NCBI RefSeq assembly: GCF_900143535.1
Contig: NZ_FRFA01000008.1
Span: 154,936 to 218,935, forward strand
Source of the DNA: Tateyamaria sp. Alg231-49
GTDB lineage: Bacteria > Pseudomonadota > Alphaproteobacteria > Rhodobacterales > Rhodobacteraceae
Length of the DNA: 64,000 bases
Reading direction: 5' to 3'
Shown here: one piece after another, positions 25,742 to 34,814 of the stretch
Layout: each line of letters opens with the position of its first letter
How positions within the stretch are numbered: the stretch's first letter is position 1
Notes under the pieces: generated by a model
What the model was told of the DNA's origin: nothing
What the model saw: the letters and a program-made list of their open reading frames with translations, nothing else
Databases searched by the model: none
Program-made: the position numbers and the translations under genes

Positions 25742-27106
25742 TCAGGCCCTTTCAAAACCACGCGCGATTTCCCAATCGGTCACGACGCGGTCATACTCTT
25801 CTTGTTCCCATTCAGCGCAACGGGTGTAGTGGTCAATCACAGCGTCCCCCATCGCTTCGCGCAAGAATTTGGAATTGCGCAACGTTTCCGTCGCCGCGCG
25901 CAATGTCTGTGGGATGTCAGCAGCTTTGGAATCTTCGTAAACATCGCCTTTGGTTGGTGATGCCAGTGACATTTTGTCTTCGATCCCCTTGATGCCAGCT
26001 GCCAGCATGGCGGCTTGCGCCAGGTACGGGTTCAAATCCGACCCGCCAATGCGACATTCAACGCGCACGCCTTTGGTCCCGTCCCCACACAGACGGAAAC
26101 CGGCTGTGCGGTTGTCTACGGACCAAACCGTTTTTGTCGGGGCAAAGGTACCTTTGGCGAAGCGCTTGTAGCTGTTGATATAGGGAGCCAGAAAAAACGT
26201 GTAATCTGGCGCATAGGCAATCAACCCGGCCATGTAATGTTGCATCAGCTTTGACATGCCAAGGTCAGCGTTCTCGTCATAAAACATCGGCTTTCCATCT
26301 TGCCACAAAGACTGATGCACGTGGCTGGAACTGCCGACTTTGTCATGGTGCCATTTGGGTAGGAAAGTCGCGGCATGGCCCTGCTGCCACGCGATTTCCT
26401 TGATGCCGTTTTTGGCGATCGTGTGGTGGTCTGCGCAATCAAGTGCTGCGCTGTAGCGGATGTTTAACTCTTCCTGACCGGTCTCTGCTTCGCCTTTTGA
26501 GTTCTCAATCGGCAGACCCGCATTGAAAAGGTGATTGCGGATAGGACGCATCACACCTTCTTCTTTGGTGGTCTGCAAAATCGCATAGTCTTCGTTGTAT
26601 CCGCTGATCGGGACTAGATCCCGAAAGCCGCCTTTTCGGATATCGTCAAAGGAGTGTTCGAACAGGAAAAACTCAAGCTCGGTCGCCATCATCGCATCAA
26701 ACCCAAGCTCTTTCAGGCGGGCTATTTGCGCTTTGAGCACTTGGCGAGGAGAGTGCGGGACAGGTTTATGTGTGTGATGATCCAGAATATCGCACAGAAC
26801 CATTGCTGTGCCTTCCAGCCAAGGCAACACCCGGATCGTATTCAGGTCTGGCGCCATGATGTAATCGCCATAGCCTTTTTCCCAGCTGCTTGCGGCATAT
26901 CCATCCGGGGTAGCCATCTCTAAATCCGTTGCAAGCAGATAGTTGCAGCAATGGGTTTCCTTAAACGAAGTTTCGACGAAGTTCACCGCGTGAAACCGCT
27001 TGCCCATAAGGCGACCCTGCATATCGGGGAAACAGACCAGAACGGTATCAATTGTGCCGTCGCCGGCGCGGGACCTCAGGTCGTCAAAACTCAGTTTGCC
27101 TTGCAT
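25742..27106 (-). CDS. Glutamine-synthetase-like gamma-glutamyl-amine ligase (PuuA/GlnA-type)
   Basis: A 454-residue member of the glutamine synthetase family. It contains the beta-grasp N-terminus (DTVLVCFPDMQGRLMGKRF), ATELEFFLF, and GSSSHVHQSLWQDGKPMF in the ATP/glutamate site, then NSYKRF and the catalytic-loop-like ECRIGGSDLNPYLA. It lacks the adenylylation tyrosine segment of housekeeping GlnA and is closer to PuuA-type enzymes that attach glutamate to an amine. Sitting with aldehyde and alcohol dehydrogenases, it probably activates an amine or amino alcohol as a gamma-glutamyl amide. Confidence 0.85.
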   Translation of the reverse strand: MQGKLSFDDLRSRAGDGTIDTVLVCFPDMQGRLMGKRFHAVNFVETSFKETHCCNYLLATDLEMATPDGYAASSWEKGYGDYIMAPDLNTIRVLPWLEGTAMVLCDILDHHTHKPVPHSPRQVLKAQIARLKELGFDAMMATELEFFLFEHSFDDIRKGGFRDLVPISGYNEDYAILQTTKEEGVMRPIRNHLFNAGLPIENSKGEAETGQEELNIRYSAALDCADHHTIAKNGIKEIAWQQGHAATFLPKWHHDKVGSSSHVHQSLWQDGKPMFYDENADLGMSKLMQHYMAGLIAYAPDYTFFLAPYINSYKRFAKGTFAPTKTVWSVDNRTAGFRLCGDGTKGVRVECRIGGSDLNPYLAQAAMLAAGIKGIEDKMSLASPTKGDVYEDSKAADIPQTLRAATETLRNSKFLREAMGDAVIDHYTRCAEWEQEEYDRVVTDWEIARGFERA

Positions 27107-27129
27107 GGTACTCTCTCACTTCAGAACGC

Positions 27130-27152
27130 GGGGACGACGCGTCGCCGTCCCC
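27130..27152 (-). promoter_or_regulatory. Intercistronic hairpin after the TRAP binding-protein gene
   Basis: GGGGACG and CGTCCCC form a 7-bp perfect stem just after the dctP stop, without a T-run. It probably protects the binding-protein mRNA or reduces read-through into the ligase gene. Confidence 0.55.
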
Positions 27153-27161
27153 ACTTGTTGT

Positions 27162-28196
27162 TTAACCGTAGCGATACGGGCGGCCAGCTTTGACCATGTC
27201 TGCGTTGTACTTCTTGAAGATTTCAACGACTTTGCGCTTGGTGTCGCTTTCGGATGCGATTTCTTCCCAGAAGACTTGCGCCGCGTCTTCGACTTGCGCC
27301 CATTCCTCATCAGGGATCGTGGTCAGCTCCATTTTCGGGCCATTCACACGCAGGTCGGCTTCACCACCCCAATACCAGTGCTGGCGATAGTAGTGCGATT
27401 GCTCGCAGCACACCTGGAACAGAGTTTTCAGATCTTCTGGCAGTTCGTTCCAGCGGTCCATATTGGCAAAGAAGTGACCGATCCAAGCGCCCGAAATGTT
27501 GTTGGTCAGGAAGTAGTTCGTCACGTCTGCCCAGCCCACAGTGTAGTCTTCTGTGATGCCCGACCATGCGATGCCGTCAAGCTCGCCGGTTTGTACCGCA
27601 ACTTCGATATCTTCCCATGGCAAGTTCACAGGAACCACACCAAATTGGCTAAGGAAGCGACCAGCCGTCGGGAACGTAAAGATCCGCTTGCCCTTCAAGT
27701 CCTCAAGGCTGCGGATTGGATCCTTGGTCGCAAAGTGGCAAGGGTCCCAAGCGCCAGCGCTGACGTGTTTTACACCAACAGCGGCGTATTCTTCGGCCCA
27801 GATTTCATTCAGGCCATAACGGTTGAACAACACCGGTACGTCGAGAGAATAGCGCGACCCGAACGGAAAATACCCGCCGAAAACGGTCACTTCAGTCGGC
27901 GACGCCATTGAGTCGTCATCGGATTGCACCGCATCAATCGTTCCGCGCTGCATCGCTTGGAACAATTCTCCTGTGGGCACCAGTTGATCCGCATAGAACA
28001 GTTCAATCTGCATGCGGTCGCCTGCAATCTCGTTGAACATCTTGATCGCAGGGTCAATGACTTCGGCGGCCAAAGCGGCGCCAGCGTATGTCTGCATCCG
28101 CCACTTGATCGTGCTTTGTGCCAGCGCCGGGGCGCCCAATGCAGCTGCCGGGGCCGCGACTGCAGCACCTTTAATAAACTTACGTCTCGTAGTCAT
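27162..28196 (-). CDS. dctP: TRAP transporter substrate-binding protein (DctP type)
   Basis: A 344-residue periplasmic binding protein with a twin-arginine signal (RRKFIKGAAVAAPAAALGAPALA). It has the DctP fold: IKWRMQTYAGAALAAEV at the start, then DLKGKRIFTFPTAGRFLSQFGVVPV and the central VQTGELDGIAWSG, where ligand-binding residues fall. It captures a small, usually carboxylate-bearing solute for the DctQM membrane pair encoded just upstream. The position beside a glutamylation pathway suggests an amine, amino acid or amino-alcohol-derived solute, but TRAP specificity cannot be read by eye. Confidence 0.92.
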   Translation of the reverse strand: MTTRRKFIKGAAVAAPAAALGAPALAQSTIKWRMQTYAGAALAAEVIDPAIKMFNEIAGDRMQIELFYADQLVPTGELFQAMQRGTIDAVQSDDDSMASPTEVTVFGGYFPFGSRYSLDVPVLFNRYGLNEIWAEEYAAVGVKHVSAGAWDPCHFATKDPIRSLEDLKGKRIFTFPTAGRFLSQFGVVPVNLPWEDIEVAVQTGELDGIAWSGITEDYTVGWADVTNYFLTNNISGAWIGHFFANMDRWNELPEDLKTLFQVCCEQSHYYRQHWYWGGEADLRVNGPKMELTTIPDEEWAQVEDAAQVFWEEIASESDTKRKVVEIFKKYNADMVKAGRPYRYG

Positions 28197-28243
28197 TTAA
28201 GTTCTCCTTGTTGATTTAGTGCCGGTTGGCCCGGCTTATGAGT

Positions 28244-29569
28244 TCATTTGCCGTAAACATAGTCGGGCAACCAAGTCGCCAAACCGGGGAAGACCATCAC
28301 GAGCGTCAGGGCAAAAACCATGACCAGTACGAATGGAGTGATGGAACTGTAGATATCGCGCAGCGAAATTTCGGGCGGAGCCATGGCCCGCATCAGGAAC
28401 AAATTATAACCGAATGGCGGCGTCATGTAGGCAATCTGGGTCGTGATCGTGTAAAGGATTCCGTACCAGATCAGATCGAAGCCAAGTGCACCCACCAACG
28501 GCACATAGAGAGGCGCGACAATCACCAGCATAGCTGTATCATCCAAAAATGTCCCCATCAGGATAAAGCTAAGCTGCATCAAGATCAGGATCATCCACGG
28601 GCTGAGATTCAGCTTTTCTGTGAACAGGCCTTCGATTGCCTTAACCGCGCCAAGCCCGTCAAAAACGGCCCCGAACGCCAAGGCGGCAAGGATAATCCAC
28701 ATGAACATGCACGTGATGCCCAGCGTATTGCGGACAGAGTTTTCGAACACTTCGCGGGTCATGCGCCCTTTGACGACAGCCGCGAGAAACGCAGTGATTG
28801 CGCCTATGGCAGAACTTTCGACCAACGAAGTCCATCCATTCACAAATGGCACCATCATGGTTGCAAAGATCACCAGCGGCAAAAGCCCGGCACGCAAAAG
28901 CCGCAGCTTTTCAGCGCGTGGCATATCGCGATCTGCATCGTCCAGCACCGGGCCAAGTGCGGGGTTCAAGCGGCAGCGCACAGCAATGTAGACGATGAAC
29001 ATCGTGGCCATCATCAGACCCGGTACAATCCCAGCCAACCAAAGTTGGCCAACAGGCTGACGCGCGATCATCGCATAGAGCACCAGCACGACAGAAGGTG
29101 GAACAAGAATACCTAGCGACGAACCGGCCTGAATGACCCCAGTCACCATGCGTTTGTCATATCCACGCTTCAAAAGTTCAGGCAGCGCGATCGTTGCGCC
29201 GATGGCCATGCCGGCAACGCTCAAACCATTCATCGCAGAAATCAGAACCATGAGCCCGATTGTCCCAATCGCCAAGCCGCCTCGCAGGCCTCCCATCCAC
29301 ACATGGAACATGCGGTAAAGATCATCGGCGATCTTCGATTCCGACAACACGTAGCCCATGAAAATGAACATCGGCAGCGTCAGCAGCGGGAACCATTTCA
29401 TCAACTTCATGGCCGCAGCAAACCCAAGGTCAAACCCGCCTTTGTCACCCCACAGGAACAAAGCTGCCACAACTGCAATGAACCCAATCGCGCCGAATAC
29501 TCTCTGACCAGTCAGCAGCATCAACATCATGGTCGAAAACATCAAAGTAGCGATAACTTCGTAAGACAT
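28244..29569 (-). CDS. dctM: TRAP transporter large permease (DctM type)
   Basis: A 441-residue protein with about 12 membrane segments. Family landmarks are TGQRVFGAIGF, MFIFMGYVLSESKIADDLYR, GMAIGATIALPELLKRGYDKR, GSSLGILVPPSVVLVLYAMI and TPPFGYNLFLMR. It drives sodium- or proton-coupled uptake of solute delivered by DctP. The start at 29569 overlaps the DctQ stop as TGATG; the longer frame to 29824 would run through DctQ. Confidence 0.93.
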   Translation of the reverse strand: MSYEVIATLMFSTMMLMLLTGQRVFGAIGFIAVVAALFLWGDKGGFDLGFAAAMKLMKWFPLLTLPMFIFMGYVLSESKIADDLYRMFHVWMGGLRGGLAIGTIGLMVLISAMNGLSVAGMAIGATIALPELLKRGYDKRMVTGVIQAGSSLGILVPPSVVLVLYAMIARQPVGQLWLAGIVPGLMMATMFIVYIAVRCRLNPALGPVLDDADRDMPRAEKLRLLRAGLLPLVIFATMMVPFVNGWTSLVESSAIGAITAFLAAVVKGRMTREVFENSVRNTLGITCMFMWIILAALAFGAVFDGLGAVKAIEGLFTEKLNLSPWMILILMQLSFILMGTFLDDTAMLVIVAPLYVPLVGALGFDLIWYGILYTITTQIAYMTPPFGYNLFLMRAMAPPEISLRDIYSSITPFVLVMVFALTLVMVFPGLATWLPDYVYGK

Positions 29570-30138
29570 CAGACTTCGCCCCCTTTGAGACGAATGATGT
29601 CTTTGAACAGCTCTGAAACGCACTGCAGGATCATCAAAAAGAAACCGAGGATCATGACTGCTTTGACGGGCCACAGATATGGGCGCCACGCAGAAGAAGA
29701 TCGTTCCAACCGGCCAACCTCTTCGCTCCCGGTGATGAGCCCGGCAAAGAACGAGAAAGGTTCCGTTTTCCAGTACCCTAGCGAATAAGCCGTCGAGCTG
29801 ACCGACCCATAAAACAGGACGCACAAATAGAAGATCAGCAGTAAGATCGTGACGGTATCAAACCAGGCTTTCCGTCGCACACTCCAGTTGCCGTAAAGCA
29901 GATCCATCCGCACGTTCGAGCCAAGTTGAATGGAGTACGGTCCGCCGAGAATATAGTATCCGACCATCACAAATTGCGCCATTTCAAGCGTCCAAAGCGT
30001 TGGCAAAAAGAATGTCTTGCTGATGGAAGACCAAAGCAGAATGCCCATAAGCACAAAGATGCCGTACATCATCACGCGGCCAAGCCGAAAGTTTACAGCA
30101 TCGACGCTGCGAATATATCCGCGCATCACGCCTTGCAT
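29569..30138 (-). CDS. dctQ: TRAP transporter small permease (DctQ type)
   Basis: A 189-residue, four-helix membrane subunit. Features include GRVMMYGIFVLMGILLWSSISK, the TLWTLEMAQFVMVGYYILGGPYSIQLGSNVRMDLLY block and a C-terminal helix KAVMILGFFLMILQCVSEL. It pairs with DctM. AGGAG lies 7 bases before the ATG at 30138, which itself lies inside the end of the amidohydrolase gene (13-base overlap). Confidence 0.9.
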   Translation of the reverse strand: MQGVMRGYIRSVDAVNFRLGRVMMYGIFVLMGILLWSSISKTFFLPTLWTLEMAQFVMVGYYILGGPYSIQLGSNVRMDLLYGNWSVRRKAWFDTVTILLLIFYLCVLFYGSVSSTAYSLGYWKTEPFSFFAGLITGSEEVGRLERSSSAWRPYLWPVKAVMILGFFLMILQCVSELFKDIIRLKGGEV

Positions 30139-30878
30139 GCGGCAACTCCTATTTGGCTCAGAGCTTTTGTAAGCCACGCGGCAAGCACCATGCCCATTGA
30201 TGATTGGTCATCTTCTGTTTGGATAAGGTTGTTGCGGATTTCGATCATGACATTCAGATGCCCATTGGCAACTCCGTGCACCTTTAGCGTATGTGTGACG
30301 CCATCGTCTGGCCCATAAGGAGCGTTACGCTGCACGTTGTAGCGATCCGCCTGCGCAAGAATTGCATCTGCAAGCCGCGGATCAGCGTCGTGCAATATCC
30401 CGATTTCGACCTCACGGGCAGAGCCGTTGTAGACGGGCGTAAAGCTGTGGATCGTTACGATGACAGGTTGCGCCTTTGACGATATCTGTGCTGCAAGTGT
30501 CCGTCGGAACGGATCGTAATAGGTCTCAGTCCGGGACTTTCGATCAGCGGGTGTCAGCCCCTCATTCCCAGGAATTATGTAAGCCTCATTTTCCGCCGGC
30601 ATCGCATCTTTTGCCTCTGGTGGACGGTTACAGTCGTAGACAAGGCGCGACACGTTTGAGCTTACCAGCGTTGCATCCAACTCTTTCGACAACGTGCGCG
30701 CCACGCCAAGTGCCCCTGGGTCCCAAGCAATGTGACTGTACCTCGCCTCCTCGTTCAGTCCCAAATCGTCCAGCTCTGTCGGGATGTGGTTGCTGGCATG
30801 TTCACAAACCAACAGGACAGGTGACGCGCCGGATGCGCGCGAAACAGTCACAACATCTGTGTCGTCTTGATTGTCCAT
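30126..30878 (-). CDS. N-formylglutamate amidohydrolase-family enzyme
   Basis: A 250-residue zinc hydrolase of the N-formylglutamate amidohydrolase family (PF05013). Family text includes LLVCEHASNHIPTELDDLGL, AWDPGALGVARTLSKELDA, SRLVYDCNRPPEAKDA and VIVTIHSFTPVYNG. Members release formate from N-formylglutamate; relatives cut other amides next to a glutamate-like acid. It is the first gene of the operon and no hut genes are near, so in this context it may remove glutamate (or a formyl group) from the pathway intermediate. That step is inferred. Confidence 0.82.
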   Translation of the reverse strand: MDNQDDTDVVTVSRASGASPVLLVCEHASNHIPTELDDLGLNEEARYSHIAWDPGALGVARTLSKELDATLVSSNVSRLVYDCNRPPEAKDAMPAENEAYIIPGNEGLTPADRKSRTETYYDPFRRTLAAQISSKAQPVIVTIHSFTPVYNGSAREVEIGILHDADPRLADAILAQADRYNVQRNAPYGPDDGVTHTLKVHGVANGHLNVMIEIRNNLIQTEDDQSSMGMVLAAWLTKALSQIGVAACKA

Positions 30879-30930
30879 GGCACCCCTTCAGACACAAACT
30901 GCTTGCCAAAACCGGCAACTGTCAACAGAA

Positions 30931-30950
30931 TTGTGAAAATTTTATCACAA
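30931..30950. promoter_or_regulatory. Candidate RpiR operator between divergent units
   Basis: An interrupted palindrome with arms TTGTGA (30931-30936) and TCACAA (30945-30950) around an A/T centre. It sits in the 114-base gap between the catabolic operon and the rpiR-type gene, well placed to control both. Assignment to the regulator is by position. Confidence 0.55.
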
Positions 30951-30992
30951 GCCGCAGATGGCTGATAATTTTTTGAACATTTGAGGTGAGGC

Positions 30993-31865
30993 ATGGCAAG
31001 TACGGAACGAACGATCTCAGACCTCATTCAAGACATGCTGGACGATCTGACGCGCGCAGAACGTCAATTGGCCCTATCGGTCTTGGAAGGCTACCCGGCA
31101 TCTGGCCTCGGGCCGCTAAGCGCCTTGGCCAAGGATGCGGGTGTATCGGTGCCGACTGTCGCACGCATGGTGCAAAAACTTGGATATAAAGGGTATCCCG
31201 AGTTTCAAGCAGGCCTGCGTGAAGAGCTTAAAGCGACAGTTAAAACCCCGATCGCCAAGCATGACAGCTGGGCCGAAGCTGCCCCCTCAGGACATATCCT
31301 GAACCGGTTCACAGAAGCCGTACTCGAAAACATCCGCCACACTTTGGGTCAAATTGACCCCGATACGTTTGATCGTGCTTGCGATTTGATGGCTGACAAA
31401 GAACGGCACATTTATATTGTGGGCGGCCGGATCACGCACACTCTTGCGGAATACTTCTTCCTGCACATGCAAGTCGTCAGACCAAATCTGACACATGTGC
31501 CATCGACATCAAACACATGGCCTCACTATTTGCTGAACGCCAAAGAAGGCGACGTTTTTGTGATTTTCGATGTACGTCGCTATGAAAACAACACGCTGAA
31601 ACTCGCCGAAATCGCCAAGTCTCGGGGCGCAAAGTTGATTTTGATCACGGATCAGTGGCGTTCGCCGATCCATCAGATGTCAGATATTTGCTTTAGCAAC
31701 CGGATTGGGGCGCCCTCGGCTTGGGACTCCATGGCAACGATCATGTTATTGCTGGAAACGATAATCTCCGCAGTTCAGACGTTGAATTGGAGCGAAACCA
31801 AAGAGCGGATTGAGGGTCTGGAAGACATGTTCGACCAAACAAAACTCTTTCGGAAGTTCACATAA
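30993..31865 (+). CDS. MurR/RpiR-family transcriptional regulator
   Basis: A 290-residue regulator. The N-terminal HTH_6 domain (residues about 1-77) includes LSALAKDAGVSVPTVARMVQKLGYKGYPEFQ. The SIS (sugar-isomerase) domain follows, with IYIVGGRITHTLAEYFFLHM and VFVIFDVRRYENNTLKLAEIAKSRGAKLILITD. SIS domains bind phosphosugars or other ligands that switch the regulator. It is divergent from the amidohydrolase-TRAP-ligase operon and probably controls it through the palindrome between them. GAGG-type text (TTTGAGGTGAGG) precedes the ATG. Confidence 0.9.
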   Translation: MASTERTISDLIQDMLDDLTRAERQLALSVLEGYPASGLGPLSALAKDAGVSVPTVARMVQKLGYKGYPEFQAGLREELKATVKTPIAKHDSWAEAAPSGHILNRFTEAVLENIRHTLGQIDPDTFDRACDLMADKERHIYIVGGRITHTLAEYFFLHMQVVRPNLTHVPSTSNTWPHYLLNAKEGDVFVIFDVRRYENNTLKLAEIAKSRGAKLILITDQWRSPIHQMSDICFSNRIGAPSAWDSMATIMLLLETIISAVQTLNWSETKERIEGLEDMFDQTKLFRKFT

Positions 31866-32043
31866 GGACGTTTCTCGAACGCGCACACCCTGTTGAGCCT
31901 GTCTGATCGAAGTCGTCTGAGGTCACCCCACACATACCAAAATCATCGCGGATAATCGGGCCTGCTTCCAGATCGCAAAACGCGTGGACATAAGTTGCAC
32001 AATCTGAAACCTACCCTTCAGAAAACGTACCTTTGGGATCGAG

Positions 32044-32955
32044 ATGACAAACGAAAACTCTCTAACAGCATTCCTTGCGCTTGCCCGAACAGGCAGTTTC
32101 AAAGAAGCAGCACGTGCAATCGGTGTCTCCAACGCGTCGCTGTCACGATACATCGCGCAGTTGGAAGCCGAGGTTGAGCTCACATTGTTCAACCGCACAC
32201 GAAACAACAGCAAACTCACACGCGAGGGAGAGAAATTCCTGCCGGTCGCACAAAGCCTCAAGGCTGATCTGGACAGTTACGCAAGGCGCGTCTCTGAAAT
32301 GCGCGCCACTGGGCGTCGCGTTTTGCGGATAGGATGTGGTCCGCTGACAAGTCGAACGTTGATCATACCCGTGATTTTGCAAATGCGTGAGGAGATGCCA
32401 GATATGCGTTTTGAGGTGCTGGTCAGCGCTTATCAACGTCCCCTGGATCTTCTTCAAAGCGATCAATTTGATATATTTGTCGGCGATCTCACGTATACGC
32501 CCATGGCTGACAATGTTGAGATCGTTTTGATGGACAAACAACCTATCATCTTCCTCGCGCATGCATCACACGAAATCCATAACAAGGGACCGCAATCCTT
32601 GGCCGGCTTGCTTGAGTACCCGCTCGCGTCCCCACATCTTCACAAACATTGGAAGGCAACACTCATCACAGCCCTTGGCGGGACTGACCTTGCGGCGGAA
32701 AAAGTAAACGCACTGCCGCACATCGAGTGCGATGACTATGGCTTTCTGACAGGGCTTCTGGACGGGTCAGACTTCATCGTGGGCGGGATGCCAGAGACCT
32801 TTACCGAGATCCTTGCATCCAAGACCGCTCGTGAAATTGCGGTCACCCCTGTCATTCAGTGGAACATTTGCGCGGTCCGCAAAAAGCAAGAAAGCACCCC
32901 GGCGCTTGATCAATTCTGGTCCAAGTTAATTGGAATGAACGCTGGAAGCGCGTAA
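32044..32955 (+). CDS. LysR-family transcriptional regulator
   Basis: A 303-residue LysR regulator. The winged helix-turn-helix spans residues about 4-62 (NSLTAFLALARTGSFKEAAR, then GVSNASLSRYIAQLE). A periplasmic-binding-protein-like effector domain follows from about residue 90. LysR genes often control a divergent neighbour, but here the upstream gene runs in the same direction and the downstream suf operon is convergent, so no target is evident. Its 178-base upstream gap may hold its own promoter. Confidence 0.9.
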   Translation: MTNENSLTAFLALARTGSFKEAARAIGVSNASLSRYIAQLEAEVELTLFNRTRNNSKLTREGEKFLPVAQSLKADLDSYARRVSEMRATGRRVLRIGCGPLTSRTLIIPVILQMREEMPDMRFEVLVSAYQRPLDLLQSDQFDIFVGDLTYTPMADNVEIVLMDKQPIIFLAHASHEIHNKGPQSLAGLLEYPLASPHLHKHWKATLITALGGTDLAAEKVNALPHIECDDYGFLTGLLDGSDFIVGGMPETFTEILASKTAREIAVTPVIQWNICAVRKKQESTPALDQFWSKLIGMNAGSA

Positions 32956-32995
32956 CCGCCAAGGTCACGAATTCTAAATGCCCTGATGCGCGCCG

Positions 32996-34216
32996 TCAGG
33001 CAAACAGATCGTGTGCCAGTTCCAACGCGTCCACCAGTGCATCCACCTCAGCCGTTGTGTTGTACATCCCGAACGACGCGCGGCACGTCGCACTCAAGCC
33101 CATGTGTTCCATCAAGGGTCCGACACAGTGTTGGCCCGCGCGTACGGCGACGCCCTTTTTATCCAGAATAGTCGAGATGTCGTGGGCGTGTCCTGCCCCG
33201 TCCAGCGTAAACGAAAAGATAGCGCCTTTGTCCGGGGTGGTGCCTTGCACTTGCAGCCAGTTCAGGCCAGCCAGCCTTTCAACCGTGTAATCCCGCAGGA
33301 TGTCTTCGTGAGCGGCGATCGCCTCCATCCCGTGCCCAAGCATGTAGTCGATGGCAACACCCAGACCGATCATCTGAACGATACCAGGCGTGCCTGCTTC
33401 GAACTTCATCGGGCCGTCATTGTAGACGATGCCATCCTTGGTGACTTCCTTGATCATGTCACCGCCCCCGATGAAGGGGCGCATTTCGGCCATCCGCTCG
33501 GACTTGACGTAAATGGCACCTGATCCGGAAGGACCATAGAGTTTGTGCCCCGTGATCGCATAGAAATCCGCGCCAATGTCCTGCACATCGACAGGCATGT
33601 GCACGGCAGCCTGTGACCCGTCTACCAACACCGGTACATCTTTGGCATGCGCGCCTGCACAGATCGCTTTGACGTCAACCTTCGTCCCAAGCACGTTGGA
33701 CATGTGGGTGACTGCCACCAGTTTGGTTTTGGGCCCAATTGCATCGATCACCGCTTGGGGGTCCAGCGCGCCTGTGCTGTCCACATCGACCCATTTGAGC
33801 ACGACGCCCATCCGCTCACGCAGGAAATGCCAGGGCACGATATTGGCGTGATGTTCCATCACACTCAACACAATCTCGTCGCCCGCCTCCATCCGAGGCA
33901 TCGCCCAGCCATAGGCCACCATGTTGATGCCTTCGGTGGTGCCTGAGTTAAAGATAATCTCATCTTCGCTGCCAGCATTCAGGAATCCTGCGATCTTTGC
34001 CCGCACGGATTCGTAATTGTCCGTAGCAAGGTTCGACAGGAAATGTAGCCCACGGTGGACGTTGGCGTACTCTTCGGAATAGGTCTTTGAAATCGCGTCA
34101 ATCACCACCTGCGGTTTTTGCGCGGACGCACCGTTATCAAGATAGACCAACGGCTTGCCGTTCACCTGCCGCGACAGGATTGGAAAGTCCGCGCGTACAG
34201 CTTCAACATCATACAT
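32996..34216 (-). CDS. sufS: Cysteine desulfurase SufS
   Basis: A 406-residue PLP-dependent class-II cysteine desulfurase. The PLP-binding Lys is in AITGHKLYGPSGSGAIY, and the catalytic Cys in LSATCRASFGMYNT near the C-terminus. It also shows YLDNGASAQKP at the N-terminus. It provides persulfide sulfur for iron-sulfur cluster assembly on SufBCD. It is the last gene of the suf operon and overlaps the preceding membrane-protein gene by 8 bases. No sufE or sufU is visible in the window. Confidence 0.94.
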   Translation of the reverse strand: MYDVEAVRADFPILSRQVNGKPLVYLDNGASAQKPQVVIDAISKTYSEEYANVHRGLHFLSNLATDNYESVRAKIAGFLNAGSEDEIIFNSGTTEGINMVAYGWAMPRMEAGDEIVLSVMEHHANIVPWHFLRERMGVVLKWVDVDSTGALDPQAVIDAIGPKTKLVAVTHMSNVLGTKVDVKAICAGAHAKDVPVLVDGSQAAVHMPVDVQDIGADFYAITGHKLYGPSGSGAIYVKSERMAEMRPFIGGGDMIKEVTKDGIVYNDGPMKFEAGTPGIVQMIGLGVAIDYMLGHGMEAIAAHEDILRDYTVERLAGLNWLQVQGTTPDKGAIFSFTLDGAGHAHDISTILDKKGVAVRAGQHCVGPLMEHMGLSATCRASFGMYNTTAEVDALVDALELAHDLFA

Positions 34217-34814
34217 TGCCCAATCCTCCTGCGGAAAAGCCTGTCAGGGTCAACAGCATCATCATCCCCAGAAACAACGCCGTCGCGACGGCCACAAGCA
34301 GGCCAAAGGCCCGAAACAAAGAGTCAAAGCGCATCGCGGCGCTGACAAAGTGCAAAAACAGCCAGAACGCCACGATTTGCAGCCCCAAAGCCACGAGACT
34401 CGCCAGAAGCGGCGCGATGAAGCCGACGACCAGAATTCCAACCTGCGCCACTGCCCGCAGTGCTTGCAGCCAGATGATCAACACCATCAAATCTATCATA
34501 TCACCGGTGCCGCCCATCGCACGCCCTGCCCAGAACAGGGCCTGGATCATGACAACAAGCGTTCCCGCAACGATCACAAAGAACATGATCGGTCGTTCCA
34601 GCAGCGCGAGAATGGGCAGCGCGGCGCGCGCGGCCGCGTCAATTCCACCGGGGCTGAGCACAATCGGCGCAGAGGCCAGCAGCGCATTGACCGCCGCCAC
34701 TGCAAACAAAGCCATGTAAAGCGTGCCGCGATCAAGGCGCAAACTCATGATCTGCGCGGCTGTCTCTTTGGGGGTGCGCAGCGTGTCTACCGCCAACTGA
34801 GGCCAGGATATCAT
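34209..34814 (-). CDS. YIP1-family-like membrane protein in the suf operon
   Basis: A 201-residue protein with about five hydrophobic helices, beginning MISWPQLAVDTLRTPKETAAQIM, an opening I associate with bacterial Yip1-domain proteins. The ATG at 34814 overlaps the stop of the upstream membrane-protein gene as ATGA; the frame from 34982 adds 56 residues overlapping that gene. No conserved catalytic residues are evident. Its place between sufD and sufS suggests co-expression with iron-sulfur assembly, but a role in it has not been shown to my knowledge. Confidence 0.7.
   Translation of the reverse strand: MISWPQLAVDTLRTPKETAAQIMSLRLDRGTLYMALFAVAAVNALLASAPIVLSPGGIDAAARAALPILALLERPIMFFVIVAGTLVVMIQALFWAGRAMGGTGDMIDLMVLIIWLQALRAVAQVGILVVGFIAPLLASLVALGLQIVAFWLFLHFVSAAMRFDSLFRAFGLLVAVATALFLGMMMLLTLTGFSAGGLGNV

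Noticed and set aside
28226..29116. 296-residue plus-strand open frame across dctM
   Set aside because: Antisense to a clear membrane permease; rich in His and Gln, as expected for the reverse of hydrophobic codons.
29570..29824. N-terminal extension of the TRAP large permease
   Set aside because: It lies within dctQ in another frame; the TGATG overlap marks the true start at 29569.
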